Assembly: GCA_932294295.1 (NCBI GenBank) | Contig: OW028577.1 | Coordinates: 5,669,501 to 5,733,500 of the forward strand | DNA length: 64,000 nucleotides | Direction of reading: 5' to 3' | From: Alitta virens | Lineage: Eukaryota > Annelida > Polychaeta > Phyllodocida > Nereididae | Shown: one piece after another, positions 1 to 10,081 of the stretch | How the letters are laid out: every line of letters starts with the position of its first letter | Position numbering within the stretch: the first letter of the stretch is position 1 | Position numbers and translations under genes: made by a program | The notes under the pieces: generated by a model | Told to the model about the DNA's origin: nothing | The model's database searches: none | What the model saw: the letters and a program-made list of their open reading frames with translations, nothing else

Positions 1-794
1 TTAAAAAAAAAAGAATAGATACCTGGCGTTGTGTGTAGAATGCTAGCAGCACTAGGCCTACAATGTAAACACTTTAATACAGTATGATGGCTACTGCCTC
101 ATTGAGACCAGTGTTTGTGCCTTGTATACTCCATTCTTTACTAAGAATTTTACAAATTATTGCATAAATATAAATTCACATTTTCCTGAACAATTCAGTC
201 TTTATTTCCCAGGTATAAAAATAAACAGGAGAACCCAGGAGGTTAGGGGAATCATTCCTTTTAGCCATACAGGTTAATAAAGTTAGGGGCAATCAATGTA
301 CAATGCATTGCACCACAATTCTAATTAGGGCAATCATTCACAGGTGACGGGGTGTCAACACTCAACATGTAGTTCCGTCAGGGACAGGTGAATTATAGCA
401 GCAACTCAGGAAATTACTGGCTTCTTCCTTCATTCAAATTACTGACAATTTCCTATTGACAAATTAATGCACCGTACCTGTATATTGAGTAAAAGTAATT
501 AATCATGTGAGAATGTTGATTATTTTTCTTTAGAATAAAACGATTTTTTTTGATGAAGTAATGTCCTTCTTACTTTCTTAAATTTGCAAAAAGGTTATGA
601 AAAATAATTATCAAGAATATTTAAAGAATAATATGATATATTGTATAAATAGGCATAATATATCTCAATTTCAAAATGCAAACATTTCACTCACTTTTTT
701 CAAAGCTTTCATCACTCTTGCAGCAAGAAATTTCCAGGTTGAGGGAAAATTTATAAAAAAAAAAGTAAATAGTTCTAGGATACTATTTCGTTCT
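1..794. other. gene-free AT-rich stretch
   Basis: No coding region, RNA gene or recognisable element is visible. The reading frames here are short and of low complexity. Confidence 0.6.
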
Positions 795-962
795 ATTGAG
801 ATATTATCTCGTTTTTAACGAGAAACTATCTCGTTCAAACGAAATAATATCTCGTTCTAACAAATGACATCTCGTTCTAACGAAATAACATCTTGTTCTA
901 ACCAGAACGAAAAAATATCTTGTTCCAATGATAAAGTATCTTTTCCTAACGAAAAACTAACT
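795..962. repeat. degenerate tandem repeat of ATCTCGTT / AACGA(A/G)AT
   Basis: The octamer ATCTCGTT and its near-complement AACGAGA/AACGAAAT alternate about every 20-22 bases for about eight units and decay toward the right end (ATCTTGTT, ATCTTTTC). Adjacent units are partly self-complementary, so the stretch can fold into small hairpins. An open frame running through it is only a by-product of the repeat. Confidence 0.7.
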
Positions 963-1367
963 TGTTCTCGTTTGGACAAAAAAAGTCCACGTCCCCTCCC
1001 AGCCACCTTAAATTACCGCTTAATTACACAATATTTAATAAATGTCTTGTCATCAACCTAAATTAAATCTTGGCTTTTTCTGCTTCCAATTATTGCTAAA
1101 TTAAAGTTCACACGTTTTTTAACCATCAAAACTTTGTATAATCATTCTCTCACTTAAGGCATGTGGCTGCAATGACATAATATTGATTACCCATATTTGT
1201 AATTACAAGGCTTGTAATTATTACATCAGACAGTGTTTAGGGTTTGTAATTACGTGTCATTACGACTCCTTCTGACTGTATTATAAACAAGCAAAATATC
1301 AGGCAATTATGAGGCAAATAAGCTATTATGAGCACCTTTATATAAAGTTGAGCTATTATCCAACATC

Positions 1368-1541
1368 TTGAAGGATTCATATATGCCATTGAATGATTCA
1401 CATGTCATTTGAAGGATTTATATTTCATTTGGAGAATTTATTTATATTATGTCAAACGAATGATTTATATGTCATTTGAAGGATTTATATTTCATTTGGA
1501 GGATTCATATGTCATTTGAATGATTCATATGTCATTTGGCA
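1368..1541. repeat. tandem repeat, about 22 bp unit
   Basis: Eight or so copies of a unit like CATTTGAAGGATTCATATGT follow one another, alternating GAAGGATT, GAATGATT and GGAGGATT variants. One unit has a short insertion near 1441-1455. No gene is seen here. Confidence 0.75.
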
Positions 1542-1955
1542 GTTATGCAAACCTTATTGTGACATACAGCTCCTGACTGATATGAATAACAAGTCAATTG
1601 ATCACAGGACCCTGGTAACCCACATAAAATTACCTCGCTCTTAAAAACACCCTGTAATTGTATTCTAGCTATGATATTTACCTCGCTGGTAAGACCATCT
1701 CACTATTAAGGCCAGCAAATTTAGCACAAAGGGTCATCTTCATGGCAAGGCCGCTTTGGTTCCCAAAAAACTGAGAACATTTTTGGACCCAAATGCATTT
1801 CATATTACCTCTCTATTAAAACTGTCTCCCTACTAAGGCTAGTAAATGAGCTCCAATGGTGGTGTTATCGATAAACTGATGACACAAGTCACAAGACTGA
1901 TTAAACCGACAGGCAACTGTTAAATTAAGGTAGTACGTGACAGTGACCACAAAGA
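1542..1955. other. gene-free stretch with degenerate internal repeats
   Basis: The words TTACCTC(G/T)CT and ACTA(T/C)TAAGGC(C/T)AG recur at about 1630, 1680-1715 and 1805-1845, suggesting an old short tandem or dispersed repeat. Nothing coding is seen. Confidence 0.4.
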
Positions 1956-2147
1956 GGGTGGGGGCCTAGCTCAGAGGTAGTGCTCTGGGCTTCCAACCGC
2001 TGGGTCCTGGGTTCAATTCCCGGTCGATCCTATGTTGGATGGCTGTTTCCTCCTTTGTCTCATTGCCATGGTCTCTGCCTGTCCTAATTAGCCCATCAGG
2101 TGCAGAAATACAGGACGTAAAGCCCTAATCACATACACACACACAGA
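1956..2147 (+). mobile_element. SINE family A, full length, with 11 bp target-site duplication
   Basis: A tRNA-derived head carries a polymerase III A box (TAGCTCAGAGGTAG) and B box (GGGTTCAATTCCC). The anticodon-loop-like CTTCCAA sits between them, most like tRNA-Gly(TCC). A shared body follows (TTGGATGGCTGTTTC, CATTGCCATGG, CCTGTCCTAATTAGCCCATC, GGACGTAAAGCCCTAATC), ending in a CA-rich tail. The 11-mer GACCACAAAGA flanks it at 1945-1955 and 2148-2158, the mark of LINE-mediated insertion. It is the best preserved of nine family A copies in this window. Confidence 0.93.
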
Positions 2148-2158
2148 GACCACAAAGA

Positions 2159-2555
2159 TGGTCATACCAACAAATACAGAAATATTACTGACAAAGCTGC
2201 CTGAAGATACTACCTTAAGAGCCTCTTTGGAATTATCATCTTTGCTTTTTTGGAACTATCATCTTTGGATACCCACACAATATAAATCACCCAAACCATT
2301 ATGACGTTGACTGCTGACACATCCCCGAAAAGATTTAGCAAGTTAAATTTAACCAAAGTATAAGGTAAATTTATCACGTCTGTTCTTTATCAATCTTCAT
2401 CAAGCTTTCAAACTGTCACCAGTTGGGAACCAGCTAGTGAGCGATGATGACGAAAATTTTTACTCCTGCTTATCCTGGTCCCTCTAGATCACTCGCGGAT
2501 ATCCTTTAAGAGGGCAAAAAATTGAAACATGTTTAAAATTAGGTGGCTGTTCAAC
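2159..2555. other. gene-free stretch
   Basis: No coding region or repeat is recognised between the SINE and the GC-rich block that follows. Confidence 0.55.
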
Positions 2556-2998
2556 AAGTAAAATTGTTTATCTTTTTACGGAAGTCACTTGGCGAGCAGT
2601 TGGCGAGCGGTTGGCAAGTGGTTGGTGAGTGATTTACTGACGTACGTGGCCATTCGCGGCCACCCGCAGGTACGCAGGTGAGGCTGTCCATTCGTGTATA
2701 CACGCCATTCACTCTTGTACAGCTAGTGGAATGTTCGGGAAACACTCTGCGGACCTCCGTGGCCCACCCGTCATTCGTCTGTTGACCATCCGTTGCCCTC
2801 CCCACCTTCCACATGGACCACTCGCCAAGCGGCTGAGAGATGTCCCCTGAGTGTTTGACGGATGCCCCGTGAATGCTCGTCGAAATAATTTAGTGATTAA
2901 AAGAGGCACGAGGGAGCACGAGGGAGCACGTATAGTCCGTCTTTGATGTCCGTGGTCACTCGTCTCTCTTACTCGTGATAGTGTGAATGGGGCTTTAT
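2556..2998. mobile_element. GC-rich repetitive block, possible end of a fold-back-like DNA element
   Basis: The stretch is much richer in G+C and CpG than its surroundings. It contains short reiterated words (TTGGCGAGCGG variants at 2590-2625, GAGGGAGCAC twice near 2910-2928). It ends in GTGTGAATGGGGCTTTA, close to the right end GTGTGACAGGGGCTTTA of the fold-back element at 9674-12863. I could not find a matching left end, so it may be a truncated or diverged relative. Two overlapping minus-strand frames (2551-2814, 2709-3062) look like products of the composition, not genes. Confidence 0.4.
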
Positions 2999-3268
2999 TA
3001 GTCTGTGCTTGAACCATGACGGGCCAAGGTTCTGCCAAACGATGATCAACCTTTATCTTCATAACATTATACTAAGGTAATAGGTCCATTGTCATATAGT
3101 AACTTATCTATTTTCAATATCAAAAGGTCAAGATTGAGGGAAACTACTTCTGTTGGCTTGTTTTTTAGCTCCAAAAATTTCCAAACCAAGACTGGATCAC
3201 CGTAACAAACGTTTAGCACTACCCTAGTTTAAGGCTTACTTTGATATAATGCATTGGTATGAGAGTCA

Positions 3269-3384
3269 TTACCCAGATGGTATTCTAAAGCGTATCAATG
3301 TTGGCAAGATGTTAAAATGACATTCTACCAATGGCGGCCAATATGGAAACGAAACTGGTCCGATTCGGAATGCTATCTGGGTAA
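3269..3384. mobile_element. short inverted-repeat element (family with CCAGATAGCATTCC ends)
   Basis: The left end TTACCCAGATGGTATTC pairs with the right end GAATGCTATCTGGGTAA with two mismatches, giving a 116 bp element. Related ends occur at 62135-62231 and around 19950-20050. It is too short to code for anything, so it would be non-autonomous. Confidence 0.55.
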
Positions 3385-3664
3385 ACAACCAGAAAATTAC
3401 AGTTACTGACTAGGTTGAATGGTAGGGATCATTACTATATGACATCCCCTTTGTGTATCTGAAGATTCACCGAATGATACTCGGGTCTTTTTTTACCTGT
3501 GTTAGATATCACAAGCCAATCCAGGAACTGGTGAATCTTTGCAGTGGCACAGCCCTGGGTGGATTCTAACCCAGAGCCCTCAGATTCATCCACCATGTTA
3601 TGTAGCATCCTAAAAAAAAAAACACTCCCACCAACTGACCTTAAGGAAATTTCCCGCTAGGTGG

Positions 3665-3820
3665 CTACATGGCCAAATGTGTCACGTGCGTTTTCCATGA
3701 GAAGGATAAACGCATGGAAAATGCATGGTTTTCACCTTATTACAATAAGGCAAAAACCATGCGTTTTCCATGCGTTTATCCTTCTCATGGAAAACGCACG
3801 TGGCACATTTGGCCATGTAG
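3665..3820. mobile_element. 156 bp palindromic MITE, copy 1
   Basis: The sequence is a near-perfect palindrome: the arm starting CTACATGGCCAAATGTG is mirrored by CACATTTGGCCATGTAG, with inner words TTTTCCATGAGAAGG and CCTTCTCATGGAAAA. The loop is about 10 bases. A second copy is at 61223-61359. The palindrome produces mirror-image open frames on both strands, which are not genes. Ends next to TA would suit a Tc1/mariner-mobilised element, but this is an inference. Confidence 0.8.
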
Positions 3821-5799
3821 TAGGCAAGGTGGTTGCTGTATGGATCTTTGCTAATATATGACAATCGGTTATATATAGCTAATGAATAAACAATAATAAA
3901 ATAACGGAGCTTAAGTGAACAGCAGTTCGCTCGGGCAACGTCAGGTCCTGAATGACAAAGCCTTTATTCTTGACAGTGGTGACATGGATGGGCCCATGCT
4001 TTTCAGCGTGATTAACAGAAATTGGGCAATTTATCGTTAAATCTTTTTTTTCCCCGAAAGGTATTTCATTGTCATAACTTCAAAACAGCTATATCCATTT
4101 GTTGTTAATTTATAATGTGCCCACTCATGAACGACATGCTGATACCTCTTTTTAAATTGTCACTGTTCCCCAGTGAGGCAAATAAAATAATGTCTTTCGA
4201 TGGACACACCTGGAGTGCAGCTGATCCTGAGAAAGACAGGAATAGAATAACATATTTAACAACTGAAAATCAGATGCCATTGGCATTCAGCTCAGAGGTA
4301 GCTCATGAAGATTGCCTGCACCATCCTTTAAACCCTGTTACGAACAGATTTTTTTATAATTTCAGATAAGATCAATGACAGCGCAGCCTTCTCAGGCAAG
4401 TTTTTGCTTCAAGGCATTGTCAATCCCACGCATGCATGCAAGACCCAGTCTCGGAATGTTACCTAATGAAAAATGAATTTCAATTATGTTCCATACCATT
4501 GTTAGCTATCGATATCCACGAACAGACTAACATGAATTGTACAGTACTGTACAATTTATGTGACTTACAGAAGATAGATAGATAGAAAATACTTTATTAT
4601 TCCCATTGAGGAAATTTGGTTTGTACATTCCAGGCATGAGGGAAACTGGAAAACAAAAAGGGTGTACTAATGTCAATTACATAATTATGACCATATCCTA
4701 GTAGACTACCTGTGGCCGTTACTATCCGGACTTATCCACTGAACTCTCCCAGATATTCTTTGGATGGTAACGCCAAGAATCACAGACTATGGACCATCAG
4801 GAATAGGGATCAATCCTACACATGTGGTTAACATACATTTGGCCCTTAATTTTAATTATTAGCCTATATTAGATTTGTATAGTTCAATATTCCAGAAAAT
4901 TTATCTTGATAACTGGAATTGTAAGCAAAAGACAGTGCGCATTATCACTAATAGTATAGATAATTATAATTCCTAACTAACAAGTCACTATCAAAAAAGC
5001 TTGTCTGTACCTTATTATCCCAGTAATAATTACGAAATTTTGCACAGGTCAGAACATGACGTCACTTGAGGTCTTGTCTGATAATCCTATTTTAATCCCT
5101 ATTTTGCTGCTATAGTTTCCGAGTTTATAAGAAACTTGGTAAGCAATTCAAAGAGTACAAAATAATTAAACACAAATCAAAGGAATAACTATAAACAATC
5201 AAACAGATAACAACTATATACAATAAAACAACCAAAGAAGGCGAATGATTTGGTCGAACTCTGTTCTTGTCATGTTAAGTTCTTTACATTAGAAAAGTTG
5301 AGACTGTCCAATCATATGCCTTGAAATGCAAGATATCAGCTGTCCACTGAGAGAGAAAAATAAAAAATATGTATAGATCCATTCTACGGAATTATTAATA
5401 ATAAAACAAACAAGGTTTTCTTGCCTTCTGTACGACATTCAGGGTTCAGTGTGATGCTCAGAATTCATGGAACACTAGAAGTGATTTAGTAATTGAGCCC
5501 ATTGGGGCATTAAATTGGAGCACTGGCCTGGAATTTCATTACTTAAATCACCCACTTTTTTCCTAACCCGGATCATTTCACATGATTTAGTGAATGTGAA
5601 AAACTATCTGCTTTCTTTCTTGAAATTGTCTCAATGCTGTACTGGGTCTGAAGCTTTGGCAGCTTTCACTTTACTAGCTGCCAGAGGCAGACATAATGAT
5701 GTGATGATAAGGCTTTGATTCTGTACAGTAATAATATGAAAATGCCAGAAGCATCCCGCAGAAGGCGATGTTTATAGCACCACAACAAAATCTGTTCGA
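3821..5799. other. gene-free stretch with a possible LINE 3' tail
   Basis: No convincing gene is seen. At about 4571-4640, GATAGATAGATA is followed by ACTTTATTATTCCCATTGAG and GAAATTTGG. This resembles the reverse complement of the 3' end and short tandem tail of CR1/L2-like LINEs. Without coding sequence this is only a suggestion. Confidence 0.4.
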
Positions 5800-6210
5800 T
5801 CCACAATAATTTTGCCGCCGCCAACCTACCTGCCTTCTCCTGCATCTATCTAGCTTAATATTTGGTCTATTTTCGATCCGAGCGGTATATCAGTATGAAC
5901 TATAAGATCTCTTTTAAAAGTTCTGAATCGAGCGACGCTCTTCATGACGTTCGCTATGACGCTAGCAAACTTGCTTCTCTACTTTATATTTATAAAAATT
6001 CGTATCTCGCCTTATTATGCAGCCCATCTTTCACATAAACTCACTCACTTTAAACTTTTCGAATAGACAAAGCTCATCATGACGTCTGCCTCGCCGTTCG
6101 AGAATCTCACGTGAACAAAAACTCCTAGGGTACCCGTTGCACATGCGCGAGATGACATTTTGCTGAATTATACAATAATTATACAATAATCGCGGGTCAC
6201 GTGACCTCCT
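5800..6210. promoter_or_regulatory. CpG-rich promoter-like region with perfect E-boxes
   Basis: CpG dinucleotides are frequent here against a CpG-poor background. The stretch holds TCACGTGA at 6107-6114 and the palindrome GTCACGTGAC at 6196-6205, both ideal USF/MAX-type E-boxes. It also holds ACATGCGCGA at 6141-6150, which resembles an NRF1 half site. No start codon or exon can be tied to it with confidence. On the minus strand a good donor (CAG/GTAAGT) lies just beyond, near 6275. The role as promoter is inferred. Confidence 0.35.
5818..5905. repeat. stand-alone copy of the fold-back element's internal module
   Basis: The words CTACCTGCCTTCTC, CTTAATATTTGGTCTATTTTC and GATCCGA followed by AGTATGAACTATA match the module repeated inside the element at 9674-12863, in the orientation of its right arm. 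No 59 bp terminal repeat is found near it. Confidence 0.6.
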
Positions 6211-6269
6211 GCCAGTATAATTAAATTATTTTATATTGTCGCTCACCGCACGTAAAGAAATCTATTTTG

Positions 6270-7362
6270 ACTTACCTGTATTTTGTTTTTTTTACCGTAA
6301 TATAAACTGAATCGTGGTGGTAACATATTGAATTGAATTGAATTGATATGTGTAAATAAACTTGTATGCATGCATTAGGAAACGTGGGATTACAAGCAAG
6401 ACAACTGGCTTCCATCATGGGAGTGGAATTATTTTATTTCCAGGTTCATGTATTATGATTAAGTTACAGCTGCTGTAAACATGACATAAAAATTCAGTTG
6501 TTCCATAAAGATAAAATTACCTAAAAGGTTTGTCATTAACGGCCAATTCAAGCATGTGTATTTACGTTTTAGTAATATAATAGGCTTGATCGTGTGAGGT
6601 AAAGATTTTCCTTGAGTCCTCTTTATAGAATGCTCACCCGAAGAAGCTGAGGCCTGAATAAATGGGATGCGAAGATGTCCTCATGACTCAGTACTTCTCA
6701 AAATACATATTATTTTATAAGCTAGACTTTTACAAACCTGCTTTATCAGTTTCTGCCAGTGTGGTGACAAGCTTCAGTTGTGTGCAAGTTTATAATTACC
6801 ACAGCATTTGTTTTAGAAAACATCTCGGATTTGCTTTAGTGTTTAAGTGTACTGTCACGCCTAATCTTGTGTCCATGCAAACACATGGCAGCTTTTCCAT
6901 TACTTTTTTTTTTCCTTTTTTTTTTGGGGGGGGGGGTTATTATTATCAGCTGCAAGAAACTTTTATAATGTACTTTCATAAGTTTAATTGAATATATCTT
7001 AAAAGTTATTTAACTGATATATGATTATTCTAAATTACATCCAAGCCTAAAGGGTCGAGAATACATGCTGAGATACATTATGTAAAACCTATTTTTTTTT
7101 GCCGTTGGTGGAAAATTACTCTCTTCCTGCTCCATCTACACTGGAGAGTACATTAAGTAGGCAAATTCTAAAAGCTTTTTTCTTTCGTATTTTTCAAAAT
7201 GCAAATAGACATTGCTATTCTAAGATAACCCGGAGATGAACTCAGGCTTTTAACAGAGGAAAATTCATCTTATTCTGCTGCCGAAGAAAATGCTGGATAT
7301 ATTTTATTTGAATTGGGCCAGAAAAAGAAATGAGGCTATTCTTAGCATATGTGAAACAACCT
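6270..7362. other. gene-free AT-rich stretch with homopolymer runs
   Basis: It contains GAATT repeats near 6330-6345 and adjoining T and G runs at 6905-6937. A 109-codon frame at 6662-6991 runs through the homopolymers and lacks domain features. Confidence 0.55.
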
Positions 7363-7372
7363 CTCCTAAACT

Positions 7373-7502
7373 CGTCCCGGTCGTGCCTAAGTTGGATGGC
7401 TGTTTCAACCATCATCTCATTGCCATGGTCCCTGCCTGTCCTAATTAGCCCATCAGGGGCAGAAACGTAGGACGTAAAGCCCTAATCCACTCACACACAC
7501 CA
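7373..7502 (+). mobile_element. SINE family A, 5'-truncated, with 10 bp target-site duplication
   Basis: The copy begins at the end of the B box (CCCGGTCGTGCC), so the tRNA head is missing. The body and CA-rich tail are intact. CTCCTAAACT flanks it at 7363-7372 and 7503-7512. 5' truncation with a direct repeat fits aborted reverse transcription. Confidence 0.9.
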
Positions 7503-7512
7503 CTCCTAAACT

Positions 7513-8534
7513 TGCATAGTTGGTTCTTGATATAACATGGTATTTCAATATTAACATCTCATTTTTCCAGTTACCAAACTTGGCATTTGTCATTTGATTA
7601 GTCACTTCATAATACATTCCTCACTTGAGTGGCAGGTCTGTTTGAAGTAGAATTTGGTCTGTTTGTAGGAGCAAAGGCCATATCCTTTGGGCATGTGCAG
7701 CCTCGGGAACATGCATTGGCAGAATGCGCAATGATTGCAAACATTTTAACAGGCAGCCTGGGGCATTACTCAATATGCCACAATATTTGACTTTCTTTGA
7801 GCAAACACATTGTAGTGGTTTCACGAACCTGAAACATATTGGTACGTGTAATATAAATGGCTTCTTTTTCTTCTTTTTTCTTCTACCATAACTACAACTA
7901 CATACACTACTACTAGTTGGTAAAACACCTTATACTAACACATCTTACTGCTTAAGAGGTTCTTCTGTCATCAAAATTACAAAGTTTAAGGAGCATCGGG
8001 GAAATTTCGTCATCAGTTTTTGTGCTTGACCAAATAAGGCAGACCTATGGATAGTTTCAGCTAATTTTCGCAAGAAGTCCTTGGTCACCACTTTCAAAAG
8101 GCATAAATTGATATTTTAGACATGATTGAATCGGTAACCATGGAATTTTACTGCAGTAGAACAAGCTTTCGGGCGATTGACCACATGGCCTATATAGTAT
8201 ATATAGAGCTTACAGGCAATGACTTCCAGAAAAGTTCAGCTATTTACAGTGAGCAGCGGTGGCTGAATTTGGGAGTGCAACTGTTGCACTCTCTTTTTAA
8301 AGAGAGTTTTACTTGTTATAACAAGGACTCTCTTGACAATTGTCCAGTTGTAATAAGGTAATTGTCCAAGAAAACATTTTGGGTCCTTGTTTTACACCAG
8401 ACTCAACATAAAAAGCCTATTACTGAGGCAGACACTTTTTGATGGTCCAAGTAGTTGACTACCAATTAGCCATAGACGACTTTTGGTGCCAGAATCCAGT
8501 TATGCGATATATGAGGAATCAGTTGCATACATGT
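7513..8534. other. gene-free stretch
   Basis: Short frames only (for example 7621-7824 on the minus strand and 8122-8361 on the plus strand), with no recognisable domains or splice context. Confidence 0.55.
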
Positions 8535-8795
8535 GGGTGCCATGGCCTAGTGTTGGACTCGCACGAGCATGGTCATGGGTTCAAACCCAGCTATGGCATT
8601 GAACTGCGGATTCTCCTTTAACCATTGCTCAACTCTACCCAGGTTTAAATGGTTACTTGGCAATAGGCAGTGGTGGTAATTGTAGAGTGCTAAGCCTAAT
8701 GCGCTGACTACTCCCCAGGGAGTCGAGAAAGGCTCATGCTTGAACAGGTCTGCCAAGGGTTTATTGTAAAGTCGGTTGAGACTGCTTGGAGTGCT
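8535..8795 (+). mobile_element. SINE family B, copy 1
   Basis: The tRNA-like head GCCATGGCCTAGTGTTGGAC carries an A-box-like start and the B box GGGTTCAAACCC. The body includes GGCAATAGGCAGTGGTGG, GCGCTGACTACTCCCCAGGG and GGCTCATGCTTGAACAGG. The same series appears in reverse order at 23345-23608. Short frames overlapping it are not genes. Confidence 0.8.
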
Positions 8796-8886
8796 CAGTG
8801 AAAACAGACTGCAAACCAATACATTTTACCAACCGGAAAACATCACTCATAATGATTGCTCATACAGCATAAGGTTGACTGACTGA

Positions 8887-9069
8887 TGGGCTGCCAGGGG
8901 CGGATCCAGAAAATTTCACACGAGAGGGGGTGGGGGAGTTGACAAATTAAAATGTATTGAGGGGACGCTGACTATTTTAATATTTTTAAAACTGTACCAG
9001 GCCAAGGTGGGGGGGGGGGGGTTCAACTACAACCCCCCCCCCTCCCCTAAATCCGCCACTGGCAGCCCA
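8887..9069. mobile_element. hAT-like non-autonomous element with G/C homopolymers
   Basis: TGGGCTGCCAGGGGCGGAT at the left is mirrored by ATCCGCCACTGGCAGCCCA at the right with one mismatch. The core end CAGGGGCGGATCC resembles widespread hAT-type termini. The interior is short, AT-rich and non-coding, with a run of 14 G facing a run of 10 C. The conserved ends extend through the place where an 8 bp target duplication would lie, so the true boundary is uncertain. Confidence 0.6.
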
Positions 9070-9217
9070 CAAGTACAGTACATTGCCACTCACACATTGA
9101 TAAGAATCGCTGTAGAAAACTGCCGCCGTTGGTGGCGCCACAATCGACGCGGTCCTTGGCGGTAGTAAGTGTGCATGTGTGTAAAATGTCAACAAACTGC
9201 ATTCGCCGACTCCGTTC

Positions 9218-9259
9218 ATGTTTGCAGAGGAGGATCATCTGACACTAGCAACTATGATG
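9218..9259 (+). CDS. possible short first coding exon ending at a strong splice donor
   Basis: An ATG at 9218 opens 14 codons (MFAEEDHLTLATMM) and runs straight into ATG/GTAAGTATG, a near-consensus donor at 9260 in phase 0. The 110 bases upstream are richer in CpG than the surroundings, as in a 5' untranslated exon. No downstream exon was found within the window, and the fold-back element begins only 415 bases later. The product is unknown. The call rests on the splice donor and local composition alone and could be chance. Confidence 0.25.
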
Positions 9260-9475
9260 GTAAGTATGACATTGTTTTAAATTGAGTAATGGCAATTGGG
9301 ATAGATATCCTCAGAGTCTATGCATCAGAGGTGTCATTGAGAATTGCAATTAGAAGTATGAGAAGCGTGGGATGGGGCACCTACATCAAAGATTCATTAC
9401 ACCACAATATCACGATTAACTGGCAAGTAGACATCTGTTTTACTATCTGTTTGACTCGATTGGAAAACCACACGA

Positions 9476-9504
9476 GTCACTGATCTGCCAAACAGATCAG
9501 TGAC
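9476..9504. other. perfect 12 bp hairpin
   Basis: GTCACTGATCTG is followed by a 5-base loop CCAAA and then its exact complement CAGATCAGTGAC. It lies just before a 66 bp tandem duplication. No function is evident. Confidence 0.6.
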
Positions 9505-9506
9505 CA

Positions 9507-9632
9507 GATTTTCAAAATTTAAACTTTGTTTTATAAATAAAGTAATTTACTCTTATAATGCAGCGCTTGTCCGATTTTCAAAATTTAAACTTTATATTGT
9601 AAATAAAGTAATTTACTCTTATAATACAAGTT
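9507..9632. repeat. 66 bp tandem duplication
   Basis: GATTTTCAAAATTTAAACTT followed by AATAAAGTAATTTACTCTTA occurs twice, starting at 9507 and 9573, with few differences. It directly precedes the fold-back element. Confidence 0.8.
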
Positions 9633-9673
9633 TCATAATATCAACTGTAAGCGCGCCAGCATTTTTCGGCCTT

Positions 9674-9732
9674 AAGCCCCTGTCACACGGGCCGGTTGTG
9701 CCGTAGTGAACCCGTAGTATTACGTAATAGTT
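9674..9732 (+). repeat. left 59 bp terminal inverted repeat
   Basis: It begins AAGCCCCTGTCACACGG and ends TTACGTAATAGTT. It is identical to the reverse complement of 12805-12863. Confidence 0.93.
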
Positions 9733-9919
9733 GCGGAAATCGCTACCCGGCTCGAAGCCGGCGGCCCCAATACGGCCACCCGTGGATACCCGTGGATACC
9801 CGTCAAGCACCCGTGGGACCCTTGGCCAAGCCGCGAAACCCGGCCCCGGTAGCCGGTTGTGTCATGCTTGCATGGCACAACCGTAGAAATCTCACGGGTG
9901 TAAAAAAAAAAAAAAAAAA

Positions 9920-10045
9920 CCGTGGAAGCCGGCGGGTGGCCCGTGGAACCCGGCGGGTGGCCCGTGGAACCCGGCGGGTGGCCCGTGGAACCCGGCGGGT
10001 GGCCCGTGGAACCCGGCGGGTGGCCCGTAGAACCCGGCGAATTAT
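9920..10045. repeat. six copies of a GC-rich 21-mer (left array 1)
   Basis: The unit CCGTGGAACCCGGCGGGTGG plus C repeats six times without gaps after an 18-base A run. The first and last copies differ slightly. Its 21-base length keeps all frames open, explaining the Arg/Gly-rich and Pro/Gly-rich frames on both strands. Confidence 0.92.
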
Positions 10046-10081
10046 TCGTCCCTAATTTCACCCCGGCGGCTTGTTGAGGGG

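Noticed and set aside
1961..2035. Possible tRNA gene with A and B boxes
   Set aside because: It is the head of a SINE: it cannot form a proper acceptor stem and is followed by the family body, tail and target duplication.
3661..3864. Mirror-image 60-residue frames on both strands
   Set aside because: By-product of the palindromic MITE.
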